NCBI GenBank assembly: GCA_013396525.1
Contig: VWYX01001235.1
Location: 38,040 to 102,039, forward strand
Length of the DNA: 64,000 nt
Origin: Chaetorhynchus papuensis
Lineage: Eukaryota > Chordata > Aves > Passeriformes > Rhipiduridae
Direction: 5' to 3'
Shown here: positions 35,465-48,364 of the stretch, piece by piece
Layout: the number at the start of each line of letters is the position of its first letter
Numbering within the stretch: the stretch's first letter is position 1
Made by a program: the position numbers and the translations under genes
The notes under the pieces: generated by a model
Database searches by the model: none
The model's input: only the letters and a program-made list of their open reading frames with translations
Told to the model about the DNA's origin: nothing

Positions 35465-38400
35465 TATTACTCAGCTCTTGCCCAGCCCTTTCACTAGGGT
35501 TTCTCTTTTTTAGAAAGCCTGACTCTGAGGAGGTGAGGATAGGAAGTCCGGACCACCCAATCTGGTGTCTCCAGCTCCTGATCCCCATATTTAGATGTAA
35601 CTCGAGGATTTTTTACCAGGTTTCACTCTCTCTGGAGGTGGACATAATGGTGGGCTTAACCCTAAAAAATTCTGTGTACAGAGAAGTTTTCTGGAATTTA
35701 CTGTTCTCAGACAATCCATAAAATGATATGACAAATATTCTAGTGCAATAATAATTTCCTTTACAGAATAAATTCTGTGAAAGTCTAGACAAATATTTTA
35801 GCAGTTCAGATATCAATACTTCCACAGGCTTCATTAAAGATGTCTCCTATTGTCTGACACAAGAGGTAGTGATACTGAGTATTGCTTCAAAGTGTGGGCC
35901 TTCCAGCTGTGACTGAAATGTCTGATGTGAGAAGGGACAAAGGACCAACTGCACCTTCCCAGTTCTGCAGGAGGCAAATGCAATGGGACCACTAGTGGTG
36001 TAAACTGATGAGCATTTCTGATAGCTGCAAACTGTTTTTCAAGTACTGGTACAAGAAATCAAATTTGGTGTCTGTGTAGGGGAACAATCACCACTGAAGA
36101 TCTTCTATAAAATATTTAAATACCCTTAGTTTTTATCTGCAGCTTTAATTTCCTATAAAATACATTCTATCAGTACTTACCTGCCAAATATTCAGATGCC
36201 TCTAGCTTTGTGTTTTATATTAAGTTTTTATTTCTGTCAATTTGTATTTTAGATTGCAAATCAAGAACCTTTCAAAAGAGTTTTGATTAATTTCAGGCAC
36301 GACTTGGCTTCATTTATTTTTTATGTTTTGATGGTAATTTACCATGGCATAAAATTGTTTTGCATTAAACTACACTCATGAATCAAGAGTCTTTTCCATT
36401 AACAAGATCCATTTAAAGAATAAGTCCACCTACAAATCAAGTATTTTGTGTCAGTTTCTGTAATTATTGTTTGGAAAAAACTGGTACAATGGCACCGTGA
36501 ATTATTTCAGTGCATAGATGATTTAGACAAATAGAACAGAAATATTAATATAACTGGTACTGTGTTAAATTACCTGGCAGAGGCCATGGTTTGGGGTCTG
36601 TTACTCTCTTAAGTGGAAAAAGAGAGCTTTAGTTTATGCTGCTTTGGATTGTAACAGTATTTTTTAAAGAGACTTCTCTTTAAAACTCATTAGGAAATTA
36701 TTCAAGGCTACCTTAGCTCTCTAGCTGGGAAGCAGAGTAAAATCTAATGACTGGAGCCCCTAGCTGCTTTAACATCAATCTATTTTTTAAAATATATATA
36801 TATATATTTATTACAATTTCTGAAATATATATGTATGTCTATGTTTATATATGTATGTAAATAAAATGTTTGGAGAAGAATTCCCTTGTTCATAAAGTTG
36901 TTTAGAAAGGCTGGCACGTTACAAGGAGATCAGGTAGCATCCATGGAGTTTATGACAGCTGTAGAAAATATATTTGTAACACATTTGCTCTGGCCAGCCT
37001 TGTTGAGTTTATTTCAGTTGATTTCAATGTTGACATTATTTTTGCATTATATTCAATAGCTGTGCATTATTGACAGGAGTTCACTACATCAAGTAATTAT
37101 AAATAACAAAATTACCACATTAGTTCTCTTGTAATTTTTAAAATTTGTTTCTGTCTTTTGTTTGTCCCTGTGATTTCAGCAGATGTAGTTAATGTGGCAG
37201 GAAGGATGGGTGAAAATCAGATTGTACATTTTTGGCTTTCATCAAACTCTTGAAAATTAGTAGCTGAGGCACTGGAAATACTAATTTTATTCCTCTCCTT
37301 GCAAACTTTGCAGTTTTTTACTATCCATCTTTTAAAGTGCTCTAATACATTAATGAGTATGCTTATGAAACATTTAAAATTTGATTGTTCAGAGCAAATA
37401 TGGCAAAATTCTGACAACAGAACATCTTCTGCCGTAATAATAATAAAGACAAGACTCTTTATTCTAAAAGCAAATGGCTAATATTAAACAGGGACATTTT
37501 TGAAGCTATGATGAAATGTAATAAATCTTGCTGTAGTTGACATGGTTTCAGTGGCTGATGGTCAAGTTAAGCCCATTTGTTTTCAGAATGCTAATATTTT
37601 TTAATTTTGTCAGCAATTCCCACCAGCCAAGATTTAACTAGAGCTGCCTGGTGTCCTCAGAATTGTCTGAGGCAATCGATATCTTTTTCTCTTTGCAATC
37701 AGTTTTAGTTTTCAGGAGTGAGGCAGAAGGCAGTCTTTTCCTCAATGCAAGTGAAGTGATCCCTCCTTATACCTGCAGACTGACATCAAAGCTCTGAGAA
37801 ATGAGAACAAGCCCATTTATCTCAGTAGGTGTTAACTTACATGCCCCAAAATGATTGCTGTACATCAAGTTTCTCAACATGCCTTAACATTTCAGTGTAG
37901 TCGAGGTATATAAGGCCATAACTGCTGGTTAGCTGCTTGTAGGATAATGGAGGACTAGCCTAGGCCACAGAGGGTGTGGGATCAGACTGTTTCATCTTGG
38001 AATCTAACCTGAGCTACCATTTCCCTGTTGGATACTTCAGGGGAGTGGGAGCAAGCATCGCTCTATTAGTTAGTCGGTTCCTTTTAAAGCTCTTAAGTGG
38101 AAGAGAGAGAAGAATTTTCTGTTCTCTTTGCTTCAGTTCACTTCTTGTGTGGCTTCTGATGTTTTCCTTCTTGGAGTGAAATGCCCAGGCCTTAAAATGT
38201 GTTCTTTTCTGGCCTGACTAGAATTCTGTGCAAATCACTAGAGCAGAGATCCCAAGACTGAGGAGCACTGAGGCCATATGTCATGACTGTTGCTCAACAT
38301 GCTTTTTCTAATTGCTTGTCATGAGACTGTGGAACAACCTGATCTGAGACCTGTCAGTCAGCACATGCAATAGCATCAGAAACCAGTCCTCAAAGGCCAG

Positions 38401-39339
38401 CACCAATATGAGAAACTGTTTCTGCTGTTAGGGCTCCTGCAGCCAAACCAGAAATTGAAACAATTGAAGAGAATGATTGATGTTTTTATTGCATTAAATT
38501 TGAAAATAAAAATGCTGCTTCTATTACTGTATGTGAACATGTGAATATAGACAAAATTCCTTTCAAAGAGACGCTTTCAAAAAGAAATTCAAGACATGAA
38601 AATTTGTGAGCTCACCCTTATCTGGAAATCTTTGTGAAATTGACGACCTCTCTTGTGTGTATATGTTTCTTTCTCATGAACTCCTGGGGAGGCTTACAGA
38701 TCTTACAGTCTCTGCAAAGCATGTTTAATGCTGAGGGATGAAATTTCCATTCTATTTTTTTAAGTTGGCCGTTTTGATGGTTGCAAGGCTTTCCTGGTAG
38801 GAGAAGCACATTGGTTTACTATATGTCTCAGTTGGGCTACCCTTCCTGCTCTCAAAGGATTAATTGGAGCTCTCCTTCCGCTTTCAGTGGTTAATAAAAC
38901 ATGGATCTGAAAAGCAAATCAATTCACCAGATCCCCCTGCCTAGGTAAAAGCTGTTAAGCACAAATTCTAGAAATTTGAGAAAACACAAAAAACAAGCAA
39001 TCTCTCTGCCACTTCACTGTAAAATGAGGTTCCTGAAATGTATGACAATTAGCTATAATGGATGTTCTGCCAAAGCCTAATACAGAGCTGTGGGTTTTTT
39101 TCCCTGATGATGTTTAACTGCAGCTAAATATGCCAAGCTGACATTTGCCTGCAATTACCATGGAGCCATATTGAGATCTTCACTCTCTGAAGAGATTTTG
39201 AATGACTACAGCATCTTCTAGGATAACATCTTGTTTTCATTAATCTTTGTAGTGACTTTTGCTGCTGGCAAACCATGACTTAAACACAGCTTCTGTCTCG
39301 CTTTGGGAGTTTGCATAACTTTTCCTGTTAAATAAATTT
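35465..39339. other. AT-rich non-coding stretch, no gene seen
   Basis: No gene or assignable transposon is recognised. It includes a TA/TG microsatellite (listed separately) and a segment at 38,840-39,200 with the unbroken, repeat-free texture of conserved non-coding DNA, which is inference only. Confidence 0.5.
36789..36862. repeat. TA-rich microsatellite
   Basis: A run of alternating A and T (atatatatatatat) is followed by imperfect tatatatgtatg and tttatatatgtatgtaa units. It is a simple, length-variable dinucleotide-type repeat. Confidence 0.85.
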
Positions 39340-39408
39340 TTAAAAAATTATATATATATATACATATATATAAAGNNNNNNNNNNNNNNNNNNNNNNNNN
39401 NNNNNNNN
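39340..39408. other. TA microsatellite running into a 33-base assembly gap
   Basis: A TA repeat (tatatatatatacatatatata) runs up to taaag at 39,371-39,375, followed by 33 unknown bases (39,376-39,408). Sequence resumes with aataataag. The gap is presumably an unresolved microsatellite. The true length is unknown. Confidence 0.95.
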
Positions 39409-42400
39409 AATAATAAGATGATCTAAGGTCGTCACAGAGTAGGCCCTTCAAAGTTTTTATTCTATGTCCTTTGTTGCAGTGTAGCCTAACAAACTGTGTG
39501 GGTATCTAAATATTAGGTAATATAAACCACCTGAAAACTCTAAGTCGGTGCATATTTTGACTATAGATGATCTCAAGACTGATGTCATACTCTCAAGTTA
39601 TGAGAATGATGTGGAGAGAAAGGCACACAGAAATTTTCTGTTTTCTCTTCTGCCTCAGTATTTTGAAATATGGAAGTTAGTTTCTAATTTACTGGAAAAT
39701 AAAACTATTTCTCTGACAAAACTTGTTGTTCAGCCATTGTAATGTCTGCCAATAGGAGTTCAGTCTGAAAGCACAATTAATAATATTAGTGGAATAGCAC
39801 TATCTGAGGAAACCATTAGCATTAGATTTGTATTAAAACAAAAAAAATAGAAAAGAAAAAAAAAAAGAAAGTACTGGACTTTCCTAGTAGATGATTGTCC
39901 ACAGTGCTTGCCCATTACTTTACAATTGCCTTTTAAGGGTGAAATACAGGACAGCGGTTTCTGATCAAGAATATTAATCAGAAATCTAGGAAGCCTCCTA
40001 ACAAACAGCAGACAAAGACATGATCTAGGTCGCAGGCAGATACATACTTGAGTAGGCAGGAGGTTAGACTTTTAGAAAGGAAGGAAAACACAGTGTATAT
40101 GTAGTTATACCATCTGTGTTATATATTGCAGGAACAATTTTAGGAAGGATACATCTATTCTGCAGTCACATTTGCTGATTTGGGGATTCTAAATACTTCC
40201 TTCCCCTTGTCCTGATTCATTAAAATAATCAAAAAAGGCTGGTTTGTTGATTTCTATTTAAGAGAAAACTCAGGCCTAGCAGAAGCAGCCTGGTATGTGG
40301 TAGAATTTGCTGGTTTACATATTATAGAGTATGCATGACTGGTATTTCTCATTTTACTAGTTGTAAAAACATGGTCTACCTTGCTTCAAGAAGTTGTAGA
40401 TAATACATTAAAGATGGTGAACTGCTCAGGTAGTGATATAGAAGCTGTAGAAGCAACAGAGGGACACTCCTCATTTCTGAGCAGCAGTTTCAACACAGCC
40501 ATCACACACTGAGACATTGACTTTTTTACTAGTAAGTTGTGACAAAACCCCAGTCTGGCCCGATCCTTGAAGTGGAACTGTCTGCAACTTTTCCTTAAAG
40601 TGATATTACCCAAAAAATCACTAATGGCTTTCCAATTACTAAAACACAATCTTAATCTCAGCACAAAGATCAAAGAAACTTTTGAAATAGAGAGAAGTCA
40701 GATTTGCTGGCTAAGACATTAAAAGGTCTGACCAAAACCAAACAACCAAAACCCACAACCCCTAATTCTTGCCCTTTTCTAGGATGACTTTCCAATTACT
40801 TTCTTTTTTAAATTCTGTTCCATGTGGTTGATTATGTTATTATACTGTCTTATCATATCTTCACTATCTTAGTGAAGTGGATGATTTCACCAGCATGTCT
40901 CTTCGTCCATAAGATCCCTCTCCTGCAATCCAGAAGTTTTCCCCCAGCTGGTCATTCTCAGTGGCCTCCAGGGACAGCTCCATCTTTGATTCATTTAGTT
41001 ATGCAGTTTTCGTTGCTCTAGAACAAAACAGTGAGCAGACAGCCCCCACTCACTGATGACAGGCACCTTTCAAAACAAAATATACAGTAAACTGTAATCG
41101 AGCCTATCATGGACACTATGGCTGTCAATGAAGTTTTCATGGAGTTTATTATTTTGTCTTGAATCTTGAGTCAACCACCAATAGCACCACCAAGCTTCTT
41201 ATAAGTGGGTTTGGATGCAGATGCACAGAAAAACTGCTGGAGTTACACATGGCCTGGAATGGATGTATCACATCAGGCAACGCAAATTTAGAGTATGTAG
41301 AGCACATTTCTTAAGTATTCATTCTGAAAACATTAGGCTTTTTCATTTTTATTCAAATAACAGAAAAATATATTTTATGATCTAGTCATACTGTGTTTTG
41401 GTTGAGGTTGGCTCTTCTGGAAAAGATTTTGTATGACCTTATATTCTACTGAAATACGTTTAAGATGTTGAGGCTTCTGGCACTACATATGAGGATCAGG
41501 AAACATTGGTGTGTGAAGAGCTGAAATATGAGAATAGAAGACAGGAGGTATTGAAAGGCAAAGTGAGCTGTCTAGAGTGGCATATGAGATGGGAGACAAT
41601 CCAATAGGTAGAATAAGAATCAATATTTTATTTTATATACACTGAAGTTGTTTCAGGAGAAAAATTCCACCTGGGTCTTATCACAAGTCTAGGTATTTCA
41701 GATATAAGCATGTTGTTTTTATTACTTTAATCCCAAAGAAACATGAAATTTTAAAAAGTCCAGTATTGATGCAGCTTATCATTTTAGAGGAATGCCTTTG
41801 CTGGTGAAATCATCCACGTGGTCAGGCTATATAACTTCAGTGGCCAAATGGGTGGGAATCTTATAGATACATCCCACTGGTAGAGCCAGTTAAAGACCTT
41901 TATATTAGTCTACCTGATGAACATGTTGGATAATGGCTCCTGGGGCAAGAACTGTCTAGGTATTGTTTGTCAGTCATAATGGGCTCTAGAGCACTGTGTG
42001 CAGTCTGCAGACAGAGATATAATTGAAGTTGAGGAATACAGAAAAAAAAGTCATCTTGTTTATGTGCTTTTATTGCAAGGGAAATAGAGGGGAGGTTTAC
42101 CTAGTGTGGGGTGCTGTTTGTTTGCCTGTTTTCAAAGCAGAGATGGTTCAAGGGGCCTGTCCCAAAGCCTTTTGGAAGGATAGACAGAATTAAATTATCT
42201 TTTGTCCCAAGAATGAGGGCTGGTTCTTAGCTGTGACAGAAAATACAGTGAGAAAGGTAGGGAAAACAGACAGTACTAAGATGAAAATCTATTGGGAGGA
42301 TCCTGCAGAGCAGGCTTTCTCTCTTGATTGTACAGAGAAAGGATAGGTTTCTGCCTTACATTTCCCTGCCCTTCCTTACCCACACTGTGTGAGGGCAGCA

Positions 42401-45400
42401 GTGGGAATGTACTTTTATTTTCTTTTTTTTTCTTGTGTTCCAATACCATGATATTGACAAAGCAGAAAGAGAAACAGTAATTCTCCTAGCAACTGCCTGA
42501 TTTTTCTGTATTTAAAGCTAATCTATAAGCAACTTTAATCTGAATGCAGAACAGAGGAAGGCTTAATATGATGGTGTGCCATAAACATAGTATGTTTTAT
42601 GTGTTATATATATACAAAGATGTATACATATGCTGATCCTGAATTCTCCCTGTAGATATTTGAAGTTTTACTTGAGTGTGTGACACAATGTTGTGATAAC
42701 TTCTTTCTCTGTAGACTGATAGGTACATACCAGCTGACGAGCAGCAGGTCCCTGACCCACGATCAGAGCTGGCCTTCCTCGATTTATACAACTAATTCTT
42801 CATTCCCTCTTTGCTCTGAAGAGATCACTGCATACAAAAAGAGGACTTTGGCATATGTGTTAGGCACAGGATTCCCGATCGTATTCCAAATGGGGAGTGG
42901 GACAGAATATGGGAGACCCTGGGCTCACTCCTTGCTCTGTCCTCCCTACTGACCTCTAGGCTCTGCATTTACTGTCTGTTGAAAAAGTACATCATGGGGA
43001 AGGTACATCATTAGGTACTATTTTTCCTCATGTATTTTAAAACGTATTTGGATACCCCACCAATTTAAAAACCCCTCACACATCAATGTGCAGCTTTACA
43101 ATTCAAATACCTCCTCAGTCCTTCAAATTTAAATGCAGAATGAATAAAATAAAACAATTAAAGATAATTTATTACCTGAATTTCTGTTTGGACATGGGCA
43201 AATATAATATGATCCCAGATACTGGAAACCCTACACAGTTTGAGCTCTCTTTAGTCCCCTGATTCAGGACATAAAGACTGCATAACTGAAAAGAATTTTT
43301 TTAATTTTTTGAGTGTGCAATGTGTTGCATTGTATTCAGTGTGTTGGGACTCCTGGAACATGATGGGAATGCATTCAAAAATCCACTATTAATTAAAAAC
43401 ATAAAAATGAGAAAATGTCATACTTTTCAAATAAACTGCAATTACAAATAGACAATAACTACGCCACCATTTTAGATGCTATTTTATAGAACCTGTAGTA
43501 TTTCCTTGTATGGGAAAACTTTTTGATTAGAGACCAAGCATGGTGGGTTGTTGAAAAAATCTTTGTTGAAGGATGAGTACAGTTCTGGGGCCTCAGCAGG
43601 GAAGAGGTGTAGGTCTCAGGCCATCTGGGCTGCTGGCTCCCCAGCTGGCAATCTCAGCAGGGACACCAAGTACAGAATCAACCTCTCACCCCTAGAGGTC
43701 TCCCCAGGTCAGAATTAAGAAACGATGGCAGAATAATGTACAAAAGTTTGTATCTGACATTAACCATTTTAAAGTGTTTTACAGAGAAATGTATCATTAG
43801 ACACTTTCAGACATTAGATGTAAACAAACTTTTTCCAAAGATACTAGCTTTAGCTTAATTATATACTTTTTATGGCTGTGAATGTCATCTCTGGTAACAG
43901 TTTTTCAGAAAATGTTACATTTTAAACTTCTTGGGATACTTGCCTTTCCTTGGTAACATAATTAGTTGTTCTTTATCTGTTGAGGTTTTGTTTCCAGTTA
44001 ATCATTAGGATCACTCATTTCAAGTCTAAATGTGAATGAAGCATGTTTCAACTTCCTTACCTGTCAAAGAAACATATAGCCTGATAGCTCATTAAAATTA
44101 AACAAGAATGCCACTGAGACCCTTAAAATTCATATTTTATTTCTTTTCAGTGTGTGTGAAGAATGTTAAGTATCTACATTGGATCAGAAATCAAATGAGG
44201 AGAAAAATGTTTAATTCTGTAAAGGGCTCTGTTGTCATCAATGTGGGAACGTGAAGATAATAGAAAATCTGTCACCATTTCAAAACAGTAGGAGAGACAC
44301 AATTTATATTTGTTACTAGAAAGATCAATTTTTTTGGTGGTACATTGCAGAAGAATAAGGTATAAAAATTGTGCTAGCATGTTAAAAACAAAGCAATAAT
44401 ACTGATGTCTGTTTACTTTTCCTTGTCTAATTGAGTCCAAATCCACAGCTTTCAGGAACCTATCTGTTAAGTCTATAGTCAAATTTGAAATTTGTCTTTC
44501 ATGTTCTGCATGGTTATCCAGTTGAAACAGTGTTAAATATATGGTTTTGCTCAATTAGGTGAGACCCCTCATCTTGCTAATTTATTTGATTGAATTTTAT
44601 TTGTGTATAGTATTGACGGTCACAGTTATAGATGTAGGAAAAGACCCATACCTCGAATTTCTCAAGGTTTAAAAAACAGAACGGGAGAGGAGGGACTCCC
44701 AGTGTTTGTGAACCTTGGTATTTTAGCCCTACTTTCTAATCAATAGCTTAATAGCAACTACTGCAGCCTTGAGATCCCAAAGTGAGAGTTGGCATTTAAC
44801 TAATCTACTCAGTTGAGAACATTTATATCCGTGGAGTCAGAGCTATTACACTTACTGAAAAACAGAATATAGAGTTGGAGCAAGGGACACATCCATCATC
44901 AAGAGCTCTGTCTGAAGTAGGGCTTTGGATCTCACAAATGCATTATTGCTTTACATGGTAAACTTTATTGCTAAATAAAGACAAGTTTATTATATCATGG
45001 ATTTTACTTACCAAGTGCTTCTTCGTAAGGTAAAGGAAATATATATTTTTGTGGGGAGAGAGCCTTTTACTTAATTTCAGAGTTTTCCTGACAAAGAATA
45101 AAGTGCATCATTACTGTTGTGAGAAACACAACTGGGGCTTAGGGGCTCATAGGTAAAGTGTTACTTCCCACATCTGAAGAAGTTTTCATTGATTAATTCT
45201 GATTTTATGCAGTGTGCAGAAAAATATTATCTTTTATTTTACTTCACTCAGCTCCCTTTCCTCTCAGGGTAGAGGCGGGGCAGACATATAGGAAAAAGAA
45301 GTAAACCACTTGTGGTTTAGCCAGTCTTCTTTCCCAGGGACATGAAGAGTTCAGAGGAAAAGCACAAAACTTCATTTCACAGTACATAAAATGAAGGCAC

Positions 45401-47894
45401 ATATCTTTGGGATTTTTATCTGTCTCTAGAGAGAGCAATTTAAGGATCTCAGCATTAGTCTTCTGTTTATATTGGACTGAAACAAACTCTTTTGTATGTT
45501 CTACAGTTCACCTTTGTACGTATTGCTTTTTGGGGAGGGAGGGACACACAGCTTTATCTGGGCCATCTCTGTGTGTATAAATATGTGTGTCTCTGTGTGT
45601 GTGTGTGTTTGTTTTTTTGCTTTGGTAGAAGCTTTGTGTTTGGATTTTTATGGGTATTTTTAGGTTAGTCACAAAGAAATCCTGACAGGCATCAGGTTGT
45701 CTCACCTATTATTAATCCAACTGTACTAATTCTTCATTTCTGTGTTCCTCACTCTATAATTTACCATGGTAAAGACGTAAAAGTATTTTAGAACCTTATT
45801 ATCTAGACATCACTGTGACGCTGTTCTATACCTCCCACTTTCAGCTAAACTCATGGGATAAAGTATTAACAAAAAAAAAAGAGCATGAACACTAAAACAT
45901 ACAAGTAATTTTTCAGCCAAATTATATCTGTTGTGCAGATGTACACATGATGTGCCCACTTAGGAAATAATCTAATTTACTTAGCTGAAACAGGCTTGAT
46001 TTCTGAGCAAGCAGTGCTAACACTCTTTTAAGCTAGACCTAAGCAAGAGAAGAGATACAACTTTTAAATGAATTACTAGTATGTAGAACAACAAAAATTC
46101 CTTCTGACAACTTCTCAAAACTTTATTTTTTTTCACGTGTATTTCATGTCTGGTTTCTGTTAATATTTTTCATTGCACAAAAGAAATACATGTAAAGATT
46201 CATAGACACAGATTCTTCTAATTCAAAATCAAACAGCATTTTACATGCTGGCATTGTATTTTGTTGCTCTGAGGCAATAATTACACCACTGCTTCTTGCG
46301 GCTTAGGAAAATATTATAATCCAAGAATTAACAGACTACATGTTGATTATAATTTCCTGGTTGGAACTACCCATGCTGGTAAGAAGAATGCAAATATAAT
46401 AAAATTCTCCTTCAGATGCAGCATACCAACTGGAGGTCTCATTTTCCAATTCTCAGTGATAGATTTTGACTGCTTTTGCCTTTTGTGTCCTATTGAGAAC
46501 AGGACATGGTCTTTGTCTCATTTATAAGCTTTCTCATTCAATGCTACTTTAGTTGCAGGGATTTTAGGTCAATATTCTTTATTTGTGGTCCACGATGTTA
46601 AAGGAATCAACAGATAGCATCAAATGAGGAAATCTGCTAGTTTTACCAGTTCTAAGATGCAGGAAAGGTTTTGGTTGCCAGCAGCAAAGCCTTATCTTTC
46701 ACCAGTAATTCTCCTTCAACATTTTATGTCAGTGAATGCATATGTGCAAGTCTTAAATAATCTTTTTCCCTAATCTCTCAACAGTTTTTGTGTCACGTGA
46801 ATGACCCAGTCTTCTTTCAACATGTCCTGGAAAATTTATCAGAAAATATCCTGTCCAAGGTAGTTTTGCCACCATTGTTCTGTTTACCGCTGCTTTCTGG
46901 GGATATATGTCACCCAAATAGTTTAACAGGGATTACAAAAGGTTTTTTGATGTTGCTAATGTGTTTGTCTAAAGTATATTTTTTAGGAATAAGAAATTCA
47001 CCTTGCTAGAATAGTCATTGAAAATGAATAAGCAAAAATTCATTTGTCTATGTAAAGATAGTTACTGAACACCTTCTCATTCACGGGCCTTTTAACCCAA
47101 CAGAATATTTCCTCAATTTTTTGGTCATGTGAGGTGGTTTTTTGTGAGCTTCTTTTTTTGTTGTTCATATTATAATTAAATTGGGTTTTTTTCTTGTTCT
47201 TTTTTAATTTTTTCATATAAAGTTCATTTGATTCATTTAAGGACACTTCAATGCCTCTGTTAGATGTCAGGAACTCATTTTGATTAATTGATTAATCCAA
47301 ATGATTAATTTTTCATTTGAAGCAGTCTATGTTATTTGTTAGCCTTTGACAATTAAATGATCTCACAATCCCCAAACCAAATTCATCCTGTAAGTGCTGG
47401 TATGTGTTAAGACTCATGCAGAGTTTAGAGGCATGATTTATCTTTTCTACAGCAATTATTCAAAAATGCTGCAACCTGTTGACTTTTTCTCCACAGTCCC
47501 AAGCCATGTATTGATTCTTCCTGTGTGACTGTGTGAATCGTGAGTCTGATGCCTGAAAAATTTCTATTTCTTCCTGCTGCTACATCTACTGGAAACATGT
47601 TTAATGGAAATAATATTAACAACTAAATAACAAAATTTTTTAGAGAAAAAGTGTGCTAAAATCAACCAACAAGAACATTTTTTGAAGTGCAAGCCACTTC
47701 TAGATTTAAGTCTGGAGTCTGTTTGCCAATCATAAAAGGGTTTACCTCTCTGTGAAGGGCACCATTATAGATTTCCTACTGCTGGTGCTGAAGCCTGGCA
47801 TGAAACATGAAACCTAACATGAAACCATTTATTTACAATGATATAAAATCCACCTGGAACATCATCCATTGCTCTGGAGTCTTTGCACATCTGT
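39409..47894. other. AT-rich non-coding stretch, no gene seen
   Basis: No gene is recognised. The longest frame (126 codons, minus, 44,174-44,554) has no domain I know. A GC-richer, CpG-poor patch lies at 43,575-43,705. An A/C-rich low-complexity tract lies at about 40,728-40,765. A TA patch lies at about 42,604-42,640. Confidence 0.5.
45570..45618. repeat. TG microsatellite
   Basis: An imperfect (TG)n repeat, with an uninterrupted core tgtgtgtgtgtgt at about 45,594-45,608, is followed by a run of T. It is a simple repeat. Confidence 0.85.
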
Positions 47895-47916
47895 GTGAGA
47901 CGAAAAGCAGAAAAAG

Positions 47917-48358
47917 GACAGAGGGGCCCAAGAATGCTGGATGATTTTCAAGGATCACCTCCTCTAAGCTCAGGGGCAAGGCACCCCAGCAAGGAAGTAC
48001 TGGGGCAAAAATGCCAGGAGGCCTCTGAGAATGGACCAGAAGCTGCTGAGACAACTCAGAGCAAAAAAGTTTTCAGAAGGTGGAAATGAGGACAGGTGCA
48101 CTGGGAGAAGTACACAGAAAGTATATGGGAAGCTAGGGGCAAGGTTAGGGAAGTCAAGGCCCAGTTAGAACTGAATCGTGTCAGGGATATTAAGGATAAC
48201 AAGAACGATTTCTATAAAAATGTTGAAAGCAAAAGAAAGACAAGTGATAATGTGGGCCCTCTCCAGAAGGAATCAGGACATCTGGCTACCCTGGACAAAG
48301 AGAAGGCTGAGGTTCTGAATGACTTCTGTGCCTCAATCTTGACCAGCCTAAGAGGCGG
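47917..48358 (+). pseudogene. CR1 ORF2 fragment, linker before RT
   Basis: This is the part of CR1 ORF2 between the endonuclease and the reverse transcriptase. It is readable in one frame from 47,917 to about 48,060 and in another from about 48,060 to 48,358. It carries two in-frame stops and one frame change. Recognisable runs are GKNARRP near 48,007, AQLELN near 48,157 and KAEVLNDF near 48,306. It ends abruptly at the internal deletion. It has no function as a protein. Confidence 0.85.
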
Positions 48359-48364
48359 GCTAAT

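Noticed and set aside
43575..43705. Possible CR1 fragment (gagtacagttctggggcctc)
   Set aside because: About 20 bases resemble a CR1 ORF2 phrase, but neither flank continues in CR1, so the match is too short.
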